From NCBI RefSeq assembly GCF_006517625.1, contig NZ_VHQI01000008.1, forward strand, positions 75,050 through 139,049: DNA of 64,000 nt. Reading direction: 5' to 3'. Shown here piece after piece: positions 18,371 to 28,360 of this stretch (position 1 is the first letter of the stretch; every line of letters starts with the position of its first letter). The notes below the pieces were generated by a model, which saw nothing but the letters and a program-made list of their open reading frames with translations, did not search any database and was not told the origin of the DNA. The position numbers and the translations under genes are program-made. The DNA is from Mixta tenebrionis. Lineage in GTDB: Bacteria; Pseudomonadota; Gammaproteobacteria; Enterobacterales; Enterobacteriaceae.

Positions 18371-18817
18371 TTAGCGGCTTGTTGATTTATCCCGGTTTTG
18401 ATAACCCAGTGCGATAGCGTGTTTAACCGCCTGAATTTTTTCAGCGCGTTCGCCCTGCGCTACCGGGCTTTCTCCAGCCCAGCCATCCACCAGATTATTA
18501 AAGCCATACAGCGTTTGCTTTCCACCCACCGCTATTAACCCAACCTCGATTTCATCACCCGGCTCAAAACGAATAGCGGTAGTGGCGGCGATATTTAATC
18601 GTTTACCGTAGGCCTGCTTTCGATCAAACTGCAGGGCTTTATTCACCTCGAAGAAATGAAAATGGGACCCAACCTGTATAGCGCGGTCGCCAGTATTACG
18701 TACCTTGATTCGGGTTTCTGGTTTGCCTGTATTAAATTCAATCGGGCTTTTTTTCAGAATATAACCACCAACTTCGGTCTCGTTTTCCTCATCCAAATAA
18801 CTCACAGCACTCTCCAT
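18371..18817 (-). CDS. ureB: Urease beta subunit
   Basis: A 148-residue beta subunit. The conserved core starts at [13 protein letters not shown] and includes [20 protein letters not shown] and [17 protein letters not shown]. Klebsiella UreB is about 106 residues; the extra C-terminal helix region and N-terminal 15 residues here match the longer Yersinia-type UreB. It lies 62 bases after ureA and 17 bases before ureC. Confidence 0.96.
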   Translation of the reverse strand: MESAVSYLDEENETEVGGYILKKSPIEFNTGKPETRIKVRNTGDRAIQVGSHFHFFEVNKALQFDRKQAYGKRLNIAATTAIRFEPGDEIEVGLIAVGGKQTLYGFNNLVDGWAGESPVAQGERAEKIQAVKHAIALGYQNRDKSTSR

Positions 18818-18879
18818 GTATTTTCAACCAAAACTCCTGATACAGAAAAATGTAAATTAACTCATTTTCAATAATCACT

Positions 18880-19182
18880 TTACTGAACAGGATCGTGTAC
18901 CGTAATTAAGCGGCTGCCGTCAGTAAAAATAGCTTCTACCTGTACATAAGGAATAAGCTCCGCAACGCCTTCCATAACATCATCCCTACTCAGCGCCTGC
19001 CTTGCGTCCGACATAACCTCCTCCAGGGTTTTACCATCCCGCGCGCCTTCCAGCGCAGCCACCGTAATAATGGCTACCGCTTCCGGGTAATTAAGTTTTA
19101 ATCCTCGTGCTTTTCTCCGGGCAGCGACATCGGCCAGGGTATAAACCATGAGCTTATCTATTTCTCGCGGTGTTAATTGCAT
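18880..19182 (-). CDS. ureA: Urease gamma subunit
   Basis: A 100-residue gamma subunit, [20 protein letters not shown]... with the highly conserved [11 protein letters not shown] and [20 protein letters not shown] segments. It is the first gene of the nine-gene urease operon; the ribosome site AGGAGGGACG precedes the ATG. All residues expected for the alpha-gamma interface are present and the length is the family norm. Confidence 0.97.
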   Translation of the reverse strand: MQLTPREIDKLMVYTLADVAARRKARGLKLNYPEAVAIITVAALEGARDGKTLEEVMSDARQALSRDDVMEGVAELIPYVQVEAIFTDGSRLITVHDPVQ

Positions 19183-19434
19183 CGTCCCTCCTTATTAAAT
19201 AACTTCCCGACGCAAGATAATTATTTTAAATACCGCTCTTAAACAAGAGAGCGGCATAACTAAAAAGTAACAAAAAGAAAAAAACCTTATTGGAATGTTT
19301 TACAATAAAGAAATCAAAAAGATATTTTCACCCTAATTATTACTGCGCTTTTTTTTTGCCGTTTACTCTTTATTTAACTTCAACGCCGGCTTACGGGAAA
19401 TAAAATGAAACAAGTTAAACAAAAATTAAGCCGC
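19183..19434. promoter_or_regulatory. Upstream region of the urease operon
   Basis: AT-rich sequence without a gene, expected to hold the ureA promoter on the minus strand. No clear operator (UreR-, NAC- or NikR-type) was identified by eye. Confidence 0.4.
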
Positions 19435-19468
19435 AAAAAAAACTCAGGTTATTAATCCTGAGTTTTTT
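19435..19468. terminator. Intrinsic terminator downstream of norR
   Basis: Stem AACTCAGG / CCTGAGTT with an 8-base loop, flanked by runs of A and T on both sides. Read leftward it ends in a long T-run, which fits termination of norR transcripts; it also insulates the urease promoter. Confidence 0.85.
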
Positions 19469-19627
19469 AGTGATTAAACACAATGAAATAGTTATAGTAA
19501 TAACTCTATTTTTTTATTATCGCACAATATGCCGCAACCTTTTTTTTAATTTGCTTTATGCCGTTGCTAAATATTGCTGCGGTATGCAAATCCGGCCATA
19601 TCCGCAGCAGCCATACTTAATTACCCG

Positions 19628-21145
19628 CTACTTTAATTCCAGCCGGCGCGCCAGGCGATGCAGGTTGCCCGCATCCATCTCCAGCCGCCGGGCGCAGGCG
19701 GCCCAGTTATTGTCGCTGGCCTGCAGCGCACGCAGAATATACTGACGCTGAAAATCACGCGTGGCGTCCTGTAAATTTTGCTGCGGCAGCTCGGCGGCAG
19801 GCGGCGGCGCTTCCATCACTTCCGCACCGTTATCCAGAGAAAAATGGTGCGGCATCAGCAGAATATCGCCGTTGCGCGCATCCGCCTGCGCAACGATAGT
19901 GGCGCGATAGATGGCGTGCTCCAGCTCGCGTATATTGCCCGGCCAGCGGTAGGCGCTCAGCATCGCGCGCGCCGCCGCGCTGAGCGCGATATGCTGCAGG
20001 CCAAACTTTGCCCGACACTTCTCGCAGAAATAACCGGCCAGCAGGATGATATCCTCGCCGCGCTCGCGCAGCGCCGGCACCTGTAACGGGAATACGCTGA
20101 GGCGATGATAGAGATCGGCGCGGAAAGTGCCGTCGGCCACCGCCTGGCGCAGTTCCAGGTTAGTCGCCGCCAGAATGCGCACATCCACCTTCAGATGGCG
20201 ATCTTCGCCCACGCGTTGCAGGTCGCCATATTGCAGTACGCGCAGCAGCTTCGCCTGTAGCGTCAACGGCAGCTCGCCGATCTCATCAAGAAACAGCGTG
20301 CCGCCGTCGGCCATTTCAAACTTGCCGGTACGATCGTGCACCGCGCCGGTAAAGGCCCCCTTCACATGGCCGAACAGCTCGCTCTCCGCCACCGTCTCCG
20401 GCAGCGCCGCGCAGTTCAGGTAGATCAGCGGGCTGGCGGCTCGCGCCGACTGACGGTGCAGCGCCTGCGCCACCAGCTCCTTGCCGACGCCGGTTTCACC
20501 GGTAATCAGCACATTCAGATCGGTTGGCGCCACCACCGCGATCTCTTTTTTTAGCTGCTGCATCGGTACGGAATTGCCGATCATTTCGCTCTCTTCCGTT
20601 CCGCCGCGGCGCGCATGATCGGGCGTAAAGGCGTTGCCGGGCTGCTCCAGCTGCTCCAGCAGCAGCGCATTATTTAGCGCGCTGCCCACCAGGCTCGCCA
20701 CCACGCGCAGCTCCTCGTCGCTGTAGTCGTCAAACTGGCTGGCGTTCATGCCGTCCAGCGTCAGCGCGCCGATCAGGTTTTGACCGGAAAACAGCGGCAG
20801 CCCAACGCAGGCGTGGACGTGCAGCTCATGCCGATCGGGGATCAGCCCGTCATAGGGATCGGGCAGGCTGCTGTCGGCGGGAAAACGCACCACGTCGCCG
20901 GCACGGGCAATCGCCTCCAGGCGCGGATGCGCCTCGATTTTAAAGCGCCGGCCCATCACATCCGGCGCCAGTCCCGCCGTCGCCAGCGGACGAAAATGCT
21001 GCGCCTCGTAGCGCAGCAGCGCGGTGGCGTCGCACTGCAACAGATAATGAATACTGTTAATCATGTGCTTAAAACGGTCGGAACGGGAAAGACCGTTCTG
21101 AATCTCCACCGCCAGCGCGGCCAGGCTTTCTACTGAAATCGTCAT
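19628..21145 (-). CDS. norR: NorR, nitric oxide-responsive sigma54 activator
   Basis: A 505-residue enhancer-binding protein: N-terminal GAF domain (about residues 20-170) that in E. coli NorR senses NO through a mononuclear iron, central AAA+ domain (190-430) with Walker A GETGVGKE and the sigma54-contacting GAFTGA motif (in [13 protein letters not shown]), and a C-terminal Fis-type helix-turn-helix ([20 protein letters not shown]). It activates the divergent norVW promoter; three GT-N7-AC sites and a sigma54 promoter lie in the shared intergenic region. Length and domain order match E. coli NorR (504 aa). Confidence 0.96.
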   Translation of the reverse strand: MTISVESLAALAVEIQNGLSRSDRFKHMINSIHYLLQCDATALLRYEAQHFRPLATAGLAPDVMGRRFKIEAHPRLEAIARAGDVVRFPADSSLPDPYDGLIPDRHELHVHACVGLPLFSGQNLIGALTLDGMNASQFDDYSDEELRVVASLVGSALNNALLLEQLEQPGNAFTPDHARRGGTEESEMIGNSVPMQQLKKEIAVVAPTDLNVLITGETGVGKELVAQALHRQSARAASPLIYLNCAALPETVAESELFGHVKGAFTGAVHDRTGKFEMADGGTLFLDEIGELPLTLQAKLLRVLQYGDLQRVGEDRHLKVDVRILAATNLELRQAVADGTFRADLYHRLSVFPLQVPALRERGEDIILLAGYFCEKCRAKFGLQHIALSAAARAMLSAYRWPGNIRELEHAIYRATIVAQADARNGDILLMPHHFSLDNGAEVMEAPPPAAELPQQNLQDATRDFQRQYILRALQASDNNWAACARRLEMDAGNLHRLARRLELK

Positions 21146-21148
21146 GCT

Positions 21149-21204
21149 GTCGTTTCCACAATGCTGTTGTCAAAAAAACAATAGATGAATACTGTCATTT
21201 TAAC
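21149..21204. promoter_or_regulatory. Three NorR enhancer sites
   Basis: Three copies of the NorR core GT-N7-AC: GTCGTTTCCAC (21149-21159), GTCAAAAAAAC (21169-21179) and GTCATTTTAAC (21194-21204). Three sites is the arrangement known for the E. coli norR-norVW enhancer. The first lies directly beside the norR start codon, so autorepression is plausible. Confidence 0.8.
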
Positions 21205-21248
21205 AACCTTTAAATTTCAAATCTTTATAAATCAATGAGATAAAAAGT

Positions 21249-21264
21249 TGGCACGCGAAGTGCA
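21249..21264 (+). promoter_or_regulatory. Sigma54 promoter of norVW
   Basis: TGGCACGCGAAGTGCA fits the -24/-12 consensus TGGCACG-N4-TTGCW with one mismatch in the -12 element. It lies 39 bases before norV and 45 bases after the last NorR site. Confidence 0.85.
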
Positions 21265-21302
21265 ATAACAGGGAAACTTTATGAACCTGTTGAGGAACCA
21301 AG

Positions 21303-22778
21303 ATGAGCATTCACGTTAAAAACAATATTACCTGGGTAGGCCAACGCGACTGGGAAGTACGTGATTTTCATGGTACCGAATATAAAACGCTGCGGGGCAG
21401 CAGCTATAACAGCTACCTGATCAAAGAAGAGAAAAATGTCCTGATCGACACCGTCGACCACAAATTCAGCCGTGAATTCGTCAACAATCTGATGCAGGAG
21501 ATCGACCTCGACAAGATCGATTACATCGTGATTAACCATGCGGAAGAGGACCACGCCGGCGCCCTGACCGAGCTGATGTCACGTATTCCGCATACGCCGA
21601 TCTACTGCACCGAAAACGCCATTGACTCCATTAACGGTCATCACCATCACCCGGAATGGAACTTCAACGTGGTGAAAACCGGCGACTCTCTGGATATCGG
21701 TAACGGCAAAAAACTGATCTTCGTTGAAACGCCGATGCTGCACTGGCCGGACAGCATGATGACCTATATGACTGAAGATGCGGTGCTGTTCAGCAACGAC
21801 GCCTTCGGCCAGCACTACTGCGACGAACACCTGTTCAACGATGAAGTGGATCAGACTGAACTGTTTGAACAGTGCCAGCGCTACTACGCCAATATCCTGA
21901 CGCCGTTCAGCCGTCTGGTAACGCCGAAAATCACTGAAATCCTCGGCTTCAATCTGCCGGTGAGCATGATCGCCACCTCCCACGGCGTGGTATGGCGCGA
22001 TAACCCGACGCAGATTGTCGAGCTGTATCTGAAATGGGCCGCTGACTATCAGGAAGATCGCATCACTATCTTCTACGACACCATGTCCAACAACACCCGC
22101 ATGATGGCCGACGCTATCGCCCAGGGTATTAACGAAGTTGATCCACGCGTAGCGGTAAAAATCTTTAACGTGGCGCGCAGCGACAAAAATGAAATCCTGA
22201 CTAACGTGTTCCGCTCCAAAGGCGTGCTGGTGGGCACTTCCACCATGAACAACGTGATGATGCCGAAAATCGCCGGCCTGGTAGAAGAGATGACCGGTCT
22301 GCGCTTCCGCAACAAACGCGCCAGCGCCTTCGGTTCACACGGCTGGAGCGGCGGCGCGGTAGATCGTCTTTCCACCCGTCTGCAGGACGCCGGCTTCGAG
22401 ATGTCCCTGAGCCTGAAAACAAAATGGCGCCCGGATGGTAAAGCGCTGGAAGAGTGCCGCGAACATGGCCGCAACATTGCCCGCCAGTGGGCGCTGTCGC
22501 CGCTGCCGGAAAAAGCCGCACAGCCGCAGGCCGCCGCGCAACCCGCCGCCGCGCTGGAGGTAGCTGTTAACGCCGCGCCGGAAAGCGCCGACAACGCCGC
22601 CGCGACAGATGCCGGTCAGAAAATGATTTGCAGCGTCTGCCTGTGGGTCTACGACCCGGCCACCGGCGAAGATTCTCAGGACGTAGCGCCGGGCACCGCC
22701 TGGTCTGACGTACCGGAAGATTTCCTCTGCCCGGAATGCGGCATGGGTAAAGACGTCTTTGACCCCTACGAGGGCTAA
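21303..22778 (+). CDS. norV: Flavorubredoxin, anaerobic nitric oxide reductase
   Basis: A 491-residue flavodiiron NO reductase. The N-terminal beta-lactamase-like domain has diiron ligands in [12 protein letters not shown] (H-x-E-x-D-H); a flavodoxin domain follows (about residues 255-395, [18 protein letters not shown]), then an Ala/Pro-rich linker (400-430) and a C-terminal rubredoxin with two CxxC motifs (CSVC at about 440, CPEC at about 477). It reduces NO to N2O under anaerobic conditions using electrons from NorW. First gene of the norV-norW-tehB transcript; ribosome site GAGGAACCAAG. Confidence 0.97.
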   Translation: MSIHVKNNITWVGQRDWEVRDFHGTEYKTLRGSSYNSYLIKEEKNVLIDTVDHKFSREFVNNLMQEIDLDKIDYIVINHAEEDHAGALTELMSRIPHTPIYCTENAIDSINGHHHHPEWNFNVVKTGDSLDIGNGKKLIFVETPMLHWPDSMMTYMTEDAVLFSNDAFGQHYCDEHLFNDEVDQTELFEQCQRYYANILTPFSRLVTPKITEILGFNLPVSMIATSHGVVWRDNPTQIVELYLKWAADYQEDRITIFYDTMSNNTRMMADAIAQGINEVDPRVAVKIFNVARSDKNEILTNVFRSKGVLVGTSTMNNVMMPKIAGLVEEMTGLRFRNKRASAFGSHGWSGGAVDRLSTRLQDAGFEMSLSLKTKWRPDGKALEECREHGRNIARQWALSPLPEKAAQPQAAAQPAAALEVAVNAAPESADNAAATDAGQKMICSVCLWVYDPATGEDSQDVAPGTAWSDVPEDFLCPECGMGKDVFDPYEG

Positions 22779-22782
22779 TACT

Positions 22783-23916
22783 ATGTCATCAGATATCATT
22801 GTTATCGGTTCCGGCTTTGCCGCCCGACAGTTGATTAAAAACCTGCGTCAGCAGAATAAGGAGGTGCCGATCCGTCTGATCGCCGCCGACAGCTGCGACG
22901 AATATCACAAGCCAGAGCTGAGCCACGTCTTCTCTCTGGCGCAGCGGGCCGATGATTTGACCCGCGTCACCGCCGCCGACTACGCGGAAAAAAACAACGT
23001 GACGCTGCACCCGCATACACGGGTAACCCGTATCGACGCCGCCGCACACCGCATCGAAACCACGGCAGGCGACTTCTCCTATGGCAAACTGGTGCTTGCC
23101 ACCGGGGCCGAGGCGCTGGTGCCGCCGGTCAGCGGCAGCGAGCTGATGTACACCCTCAACAGCCAGCAGGAATATCGCCGCTGTGAAGAGAGCCTGCAAA
23201 GCGCGAAACGCGTGCTGCTTATCGGCGGCGGCCTGATCGGCACCGAACTGGCGATGGATCTGAATCGCGCCGGTAAAGCGGTGACGCTGGTGGACCGTAG
23301 CGGCAGCCTGCTCTCCGCGCTGATGCCGCCGGAAATCAGCGGCCGCCTGCAGCATCGTCTGGTGCAGTCAGGCGTCGAGATGCGCTTTAACTGCGAACTC
23401 TCTTCGCTGGCGCGTCATCACGATACCCTGGTGGCAACGCTGAACAACGGCCAGCAGCTCACCTGTGATGCGGTGGTATGCGCCATCGGCCTGCGTCCCA
23501 ACGTGGCGCTGGCGCAGCAGGCGGGCCTGAAAACCGGACGCGGCATCGTGGTGGACGATCGTCTTACCACCAGCAACCCCGATATTTTTGCGCTGGGCGA
23601 CTGCGCGGAAATTCAGGGCCGGCTGATGCCTTACCTGCAGCCCGCTCAGCTGGCGGCAATGACGCTGGCGAAAAACCTGACCGGCAATAGCGCCAGCCTG
23701 AGCCTGCCGGCGATGCTGGTCAAAATTAAAACGCCCGATCTGCCGCTGCACCTGGCGGGCAACGCTGGCGATGCGGATCTGAACTGGGAAATGCAGTTCA
23801 GCAAAGCCGGCATTGTAGCGAAAGGGCTGGACGCCGCCGGACAGCTGAAAGCGTTCGTGGTCAGTGAAGATCATATGAAGCAGGCGCTTCCCTTGCTGAA
23901 ACAGTTAACCCGTTAA
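22783..23916 (+). CDS. norW: NADH:flavorubredoxin reductase
   Basis: A 377-residue pyridine-nucleotide disulfide-oxidoreductase-type flavoprotein. FAD motif [12 protein letters not shown] at the N-terminus, NADH motif [16 protein letters not shown] at about 145-160, and the second FAD motif [11 protein letters not shown] near 270. It passes electrons from NADH to the rubredoxin domain of NorV. I placed the start at the ATG at 22783 (MSSDIIVIG), four bases after the norV stop and behind a GAGGG ribosome site; an upstream in-frame ATG at 22759 lies within norV. Confidence 0.95.
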   Translation: MSSDIIVIGSGFAARQLIKNLRQQNKEVPIRLIAADSCDEYHKPELSHVFSLAQRADDLTRVTAADYAEKNNVTLHPHTRVTRIDAAAHRIETTAGDFSYGKLVLATGAEALVPPVSGSELMYTLNSQQEYRRCEESLQSAKRVLLIGGGLIGTELAMDLNRAGKAVTLVDRSGSLLSALMPPEISGRLQHRLVQSGVEMRFNCELSSLARHHDTLVATLNNGQQLTCDAVVCAIGLRPNVALAQQAGLKTGRGIVVDDRLTTSNPDIFALGDCAEIQGRLMPYLQPAQLAAMTLAKNLTGNSASLSLPAMLVKIKTPDLPLHLAGNAGDADLNWEMQFSKAGIVAKGLDAAGQLKAFVVSEDHMKQALPLLKQLTR

Positions 23917-23930
23917 TAACGGAGTAAAAC

Positions 23931-24794
23931 ATGACCGATCTGATTTGTTATCAAACGCTGCCGCTTTGGGATAGCACCACGCTGCCGCCGATCTGGCTGC
24001 AGCCCTACCACACCGAGCCGGGAAGCTGGGCGCAGCTCAAGCTGTACAAAGGTACGCTGGATCTTGCCCTGCTCACCGAACGCGGCGAAGTGGTAGAAAC
24101 GCTGACCCTGAATTCAGCGTCACAACCGCCGCGCCTGACGCCGCAGCAGTGGCATCGGGTGGTTTCCTTTAGCCCGGACATGGAGTGCCAGCTGGCGCTC
24201 TACTGCAAGCCGGAGGATTACTACCACAAGCGCTATCAGCTGACGCCGACGCACTCCGAAGTGCTGGAAGCGGCAGGCCGCATTCCGCCTGGGCGGGCGC
24301 TGGATCTCGGCTGCGGCAACGGCCGCAACGTGCTCTATCTGCAGCAGCAGGGCTTTAGCGTTGAGGGCTGGGACAGAAACAGCGACAGCCTGAACAGCCT
24401 GCAGCAGATAATCAACACGGAAGAACTGGCGAGCGTTCAGCTGCGGCAGTGTGATTTAAATCAGGTAACGATTGAGAAGCAGTACGATTTTATTCTCTCA
24501 ACCGTGGTCATGATGTTTTTGCAGCCGGAAACCATTCCTGGGCTGATTGGTCAGATGCAGCAGGCAACGGCGCCGGGCGGCCACAATCTGATTGTGGCGG
24601 CGATGAGCACGCCGGACTACCCCTGTCCGATGCCGTTCCCGTTCACCTTTAGCCGCAGCGAACTGCTCGGTTATTACGACGGCTGGGATATTCTGAAGTA
24701 CAACGAAAATCCCGGCGCGCTGCATAAAACCGACGCGCAGGGCAACCGCATTAAGCTGCGCTTCGCCACGCTGCTGGCGCGCAAGCCGGCTTAA
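23931..24794 (+). CDS. tehB: TehB, SAM-dependent methyltransferase with N-terminal DUF1971 domain
   Basis: A 287-residue long-form TehB. Residues 1-95 form the DUF1971 (TehB/YeaR-like) cupin-like domain; residues 100-287 are a class I methyltransferase with the SAM motif ALDLGCGNGRNVLYL (about 123-137). Short E. coli TehB (197 aa) lacks the N-terminal domain, while Haemophilus TehB has it. TehB proteins confer tellurite (and in some species oxidant) resistance, probably by methylating the toxic anion. It lies 14 bases after norW, so NorR should control it, suggesting a role in nitrosative stress. A strong terminator follows. Confidence 0.92.
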   Translation: MTDLICYQTLPLWDSTTLPPIWLQPYHTEPGSWAQLKLYKGTLDLALLTERGEVVETLTLNSASQPPRLTPQQWHRVVSFSPDMECQLALYCKPEDYYHKRYQLTPTHSEVLEAAGRIPPGRALDLGCGNGRNVLYLQQQGFSVEGWDRNSDSLNSLQQIINTEELASVQLRQCDLNQVTIEKQYDFILSTVVMMFLQPETIPGLIGQMQQATAPGGHNLIVAAMSTPDYPCPMPFPFTFSRSELLGYYDGWDILKYNENPGALHKTDAQGNRIKLRFATLLARKPA

Positions 24795-24811
24795 CGCGAC
24801 GGTGACGGACC

Positions 24812-24840
24812 AAAAAAAAGCCTGCGTTACGCAGGCTTTT
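24812..24840. terminator. Bidirectional terminator between tehB and the siderophore receptor
   Basis: Perfect stem AAAAGCCTGCG / CGCAGGCTTTT with a 3-base loop, A-run on one side and T-run on the other; serves both convergent genes. Confidence 0.92.
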
Positions 24841-24854
24841 AGTGAAGAGAGGAC

Positions 24855-27041
24855 TCAGAAAGTCATGGTTACGCCAGCATAGTAAGCGCGCCCCGGTTCG
24901 TTATAGGTTGATGCGCTTTCATTTTCACGATATACGCGCTTATCCAGCAGGTTGTTGATGCCGGCGTTAACACGCAGATTTTTCAGCAAATCGTAATTAA
25001 CGTTTAGCCCCACGACCGAATAAGCGGCCACCTCTTTATCTGACAGCCCTTCCTTGTTTTCTTTATTGTTTTCTACATGATTACGCGGCTTCTGACGGCC
25101 ATACAGCGTCCAGTTAACGTTGGCGGAAAGCTTATCGGTCGCCTGATAATCCAGCATGTTGTTGATGGTGTATTTCGGGATAATCGACAGCGGATTGCCG
25201 GTTCGCTTATCTTCCGAAGTAATCATATAGGTAACGTTGGTGCGCCAGTTCAGCGTATCTTCCACCAGCGGAATCACCAGGTTCCCTTCCAGCCCTTCGA
25301 CTACCGCCTTACCGCCGTTTTCCCAGCGCAGGATATTATTGCCCGCGCTGGTTTCGGCAATAACGCTATTGCCGGAAACGATTTTATTTTTGTAGTCATT
25401 ACGGAACCAGGTAATGCCCGCGTCATAGCCGTCATGGGTAAATTCAATACCCAACTCTTTATTGACGCTGACTTCAGGATCGAGATCTTTATTCCCCATC
25501 AGATAACACTGGCCGACAACGCCGATCGGGCAGCCGTTGCCTTTGGTGGAAAGCAGGTAGCCTGCGCTGGCCTGATAAAGGTTCGGCGCCTTAAAGACGC
25601 GCGCAATCCCCGCCTTCAGCTTAAAGTAATCGCCCAGCTCCTGGGAAATATTCAGGCTGGGGCTCCAGTTATTGCCGAACTCGCTGTGGTGATCCAGACG
25701 CAGGCCAGGGATCAGCGTGGTGCCGGGCAGCGCTTCGATATTATCTTCGAAATACACCGCGGTTAAATCGGCGTGGTTTTTACCGCTGCGCGTAGCCGGA
25801 TCGCCGGAAATGCCGTCGTAGTCAAAATCGCTGATGTTGGCCATCGTCATGGATGCCGGATCGTTCAGCTTCTCGCGGCTCCACTCTGCGCCCAGCGTCA
25901 CGTTTTGATCCACCAGCAACGTCAGCGGCAGGTTCAGCTCGCCGGTGGCGCGGTAGTTTTGCAGGCGGCTGGTATTATATTTGTCGCTGTTAATCATCCC
26001 TTCAACTTTGCCGCCTGCGCCTTCGCCCAGCCGGGTGTTGTTGGTTTTCTCATAGTAGAAGCCCAGCTTCGACTGTCCCCAGTCCCAAATGCCGTTATGG
26101 GTCACGCCCCAGTTCTGACGATACATGCGGTTCGTTTCATGGCCGTACAGATCGGCGATGAGGTTGCCCGGACTGACGTTGCTGTTGCTGTACTGCGTAT
26201 CGCCGGCGTAGATATTGCCCTGGCGGCTGTAGCCGTAATCGAAATCAATAATCTGCGACGGCGAGAGTTTCCAGGAGAGCTGGCCGTTTATATCCTTGTT
26301 ACGCACCCCTTCGTGCCCGGCGGCGTAAGAGCCGTTCTGCGCGTTGTTGATATCCCAGGCGTCGGCCTGCGTTTTATTAATATTGCCATACAGGCGCATG
26401 GTCAGCGCTTCGCCCGCCAGCGGGCCGCTCAGGCTAAAGTTGGCGCGTTTGGTCGCCCCTTCTTTCTCATCTTCCGGCTGGTTGGTGAACAGCGACAGGC
26501 TGCCGTGCCAGTCGTTGGTCGGACGTTTGGTAATGATATTAATCACCCCGCCCGCCGCGCCGGAACCGTAGCGCGCCGCCGCCGGGCCGCGCAGCACTTC
26601 AATACGCTCCACCATTTCCGGCGGCACCCAGTTGGTATCGCCGCGGGTATCGCGTTCGCCGCGCCAGCTGTAGCGCACCGAGTTACGCGAAGTGGCAGGC
26701 ACGCCATCAATCAGGATCAGGGTATTTTCCGGACCCATGCCGCGAATATCGATTTGGCGGTTATTGCCGCGGCTGCCGGAGGCGCTGTTGCCGGTCAGGT
26801 TAACGCCGGGCATTTTACGAATGATGTCAGAGAGATCGTTTACCGGCGGGCTTTTTTCAATGTCTTCCGCAGTGATGACAGAGACGCCCGGCTGCTGTTT
26901 AAGCACTTCTTCTGCCGTAGCGCGCACCGTCATAACGCCATCTTCCGGCGGTATATTATCCACCGCCAGCGCAACGCCGGGACAGCCGATCAACAGCAGC
27001 AGCGCGCAAGGACGCATTTTGAAAGACTTTGTATAAATCAT
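24855..27041 (-). CDS. iroN: TonB-dependent catecholate siderophore receptor, IroN/FepA type
   Basis: A 728-residue outer-membrane receptor. Signal peptide to about residue 26 (GVALA), TonB-box-like DGVMTV, plug domain (about 50-165) with the FepA/IroN hallmark NNRQIDIRGMGPENTLILID and RGPAAARYGSGAAGG, then a 22-strand barrel ending in Phe728 (YYAGVTMTF). As I recall the two families, it is closer to IroN (EVLKQQPGVSVIT and GAAGGVINIITKRPTNDWHGS) than to FepA, but the symbol is tentative. Ligands should be enterobactin, salmochelin or their linear breakdown products. No iroBCDE genes are present. A Fur box lies upstream, and it is divergent from the ABC transporter operon. Confidence 0.85.
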   Translation of the reverse strand: MIYTKSFKMRPCALLLLIGCPGVALAVDNIPPEDGVMTVRATAEEVLKQQPGVSVITAEDIEKSPPVNDLSDIIRKMPGVNLTGNSASGSRGNNRQIDIRGMGPENTLILIDGVPATSRNSVRYSWRGERDTRGDTNWVPPEMVERIEVLRGPAAARYGSGAAGGVINIITKRPTNDWHGSLSLFTNQPEDEKEGATKRANFSLSGPLAGEALTMRLYGNINKTQADAWDINNAQNGSYAAGHEGVRNKDINGQLSWKLSPSQIIDFDYGYSRQGNIYAGDTQYSNSNVSPGNLIADLYGHETNRMYRQNWGVTHNGIWDWGQSKLGFYYEKTNNTRLGEGAGGKVEGMINSDKYNTSRLQNYRATGELNLPLTLLVDQNVTLGAEWSREKLNDPASMTMANISDFDYDGISGDPATRSGKNHADLTAVYFEDNIEALPGTTLIPGLRLDHHSEFGNNWSPSLNISQELGDYFKLKAGIARVFKAPNLYQASAGYLLSTKGNGCPIGVVGQCYLMGNKDLDPEVSVNKELGIEFTHDGYDAGITWFRNDYKNKIVSGNSVIAETSAGNNILRWENGGKAVVEGLEGNLVIPLVEDTLNWRTNVTYMITSEDKRTGNPLSIIPKYTINNMLDYQATDKLSANVNWTLYGRQKPRNHVENNKENKEGLSDKEVAAYSVVGLNVNYDLLKNLRVNAGINNLLDKRVYRENESASTYNEPGRAYYAGVTMTF

Positions 27042-27086
27042 GCTACTAATCCCTGATAGATGTGTACGATTATTTCAGGGCGATAT

Positions 27087-27105
27087 GATAACGATTATTA
27101 TTACT
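27087..27105. promoter_or_regulatory. Fur box upstream of the IroN-like receptor
   Basis: GATAACGATTATTATTACT matches 14 of 19 positions of the Fur consensus GATAATGATAATCATTATC and lies 46 bases before the receptor start, consistent with iron repression. Confidence 0.75.
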
Positions 27106-27336
27106 ATTACACTGCCGGCGGAGCAATCTCCATAAAATCTCCATAATTGCCGCTATTGGAAAAGGCCGCACTGCCCCGCTGATGCCAAAACTTTTTCCAA
27201 AACAATCAGATAAATAAAGCACCCCGACAGAGGTAATTAAACGGATAGCCCAAACCTGCTTTTTAGCGATGCATAAAGTGGCGCATGCAGCACTGTTCAA
27301 GCCGCCGCGACAAAGGTATGATTTGCTCGCCTCATC

Positions 27337-27355
27337 AAGAATGCGAATCATATGC
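27337..27355. promoter_or_regulatory. Possible Fur box upstream of the siderophore ABC operon
   Basis: AAGAATGCGAATCATATGC matches about 12 of 19 consensus positions around a central AATCAT; 44 bases before the binding-protein start. Weaker than the site at 27087. Confidence 0.5.
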
Positions 27356-27398
27356 ATTAACGATTGCTATCTGTCTGTTAACATTTTCAGGAGAGAAA

Positions 27399-28352
27399 AT
27401 GCGTCTACCTTCCGCTTTTACCGCTACGCTGCTTGCCGCCGCCGTCGCCCTGACCGGGTGTGACGATACCACCGCGCAGACCACATCGGCGCATACGCTG
27501 CAGGTTGAACATGCGCAGGGCACCACCACTGTGCCGCAGCCGCCGCAAAAGGTGATTATTCTTAACCCTTCCACGCTGGATAACGCCGATGCGCTACAGA
27601 TCCCGGTGGCGGGCGTACCGAAAAACAGCACGCATTTGCCGGCGTTTCTGGCGAAGTACGAGGGCGACGCTTATCTGAATACCGGCACGCTGTTTGAACC
27701 CGATTACGAAGCCATCAGCAACGCGCGTCCCGATCTGATCATTGCAGGCGGACGCGCGCACGACGCTTACGACAAGCTCAGCGCCATAGCGCCGACCATC
27801 TCGCTGGAAGTGGATACCAAACATTTCACCCAGAGCCTGACCCAGCGCGTACAACAGCTGGGCGAAATTTTCGGCAAGCAGGATGAGGCGAAAGCGCTGA
27901 CCGATAGCTTCGCCGCTAAAATCGCCGCGCTGCGCGATAAGAGCCAGCACGCCGGCAAGGCGATGGTGATTATGGTCAGCGGCGGCAAGATGTCCGCCTA
28001 TGCCCCCGGCTCGCGCTTCGGATTTATCTTTGACGAGCTGGGATTCGCCCCCGCCGCCACCTTCAGCCAGGCGGGCAAGCACGGCAACGTAGTCACCTCT
28101 GAATTTATTATGGATGTCGATCCCGACTGGCTGTTCGTTCTCGATCGCGACAGCGCTATCGGCCGCGCCGAAGGCGAATCCGCCCGTCAGGTACTGGATA
28201 ACGCGCTGATTCATAAAACCAAAGCCTGGCAGAACAAACATATCATCTACCTCGATTCCGCTTCGCTCTATATCGCTGGCGGTATTCAGAGCTACAGCGG
28301 TCTGATGGACAGCATCAGCGACGCGCTGGATAACACCCCAGCCGGACAATAA
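27399..28352 (+). CDS. Siderophore-binding lipoprotein of an ABC importer (VctP/CeuE/FatB-like)
   Basis: A 317-residue helical-backbone binding protein. Lipobox LTGC at residues 17-20 in MRLPSAFTATLLAAAVALTGCDD; the Asp after the lipid-carrying Cys is the usual inner-membrane retention signal, so it is probably anchored to the outer face of the inner membrane. PQKVIILNPSTLDNADAL and ARPDLIIAGGR fit the catecholate/tetradentate siderophore binders CeuE, VctP and FatB. Start chosen at 27399 behind an excellent AGGAGAG site; an upstream in-frame start would precede the signal peptide by 38 unlikely residues. First gene of a four-gene importer operon. Confidence 0.88.
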   Translation: MRLPSAFTATLLAAAVALTGCDDTTAQTTSAHTLQVEHAQGTTTVPQPPQKVIILNPSTLDNADALQIPVAGVPKNSTHLPAFLAKYEGDAYLNTGTLFEPDYEAISNARPDLIIAGGRAHDAYDKLSAIAPTISLEVDTKHFTQSLTQRVQQLGEIFGKQDEAKALTDSFAAKIAALRDKSQHAGKAMVIMVSGGKMSAYAPGSRFGFIFDELGFAPAATFSQAGKHGNVVTSEFIMDVDPDWLFVLDRDSAIGRAEGESARQVLDNALIHKTKAWQNKHIIYLDSASLYIAGGIQSYSGLMDSISDALDNTPAGQ

Positions 28353-28360
28353 ATCGGCTT

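Noticed and set aside
25773-27056. Long plus-strand open frame (427 codons) over the IroN-like receptor gene
   Set aside because: It is the antisense of a well-recognised receptor gene; GC-rich third positions keep the opposite strand open. No ribosome site or recognisable domain.
27070-27357. Minus-strand 95-codon frame in the gap between the receptor and the ABC operon
   Set aside because: It overlaps both Fur-type sites and promoters, and has no similarity or ribosome site.
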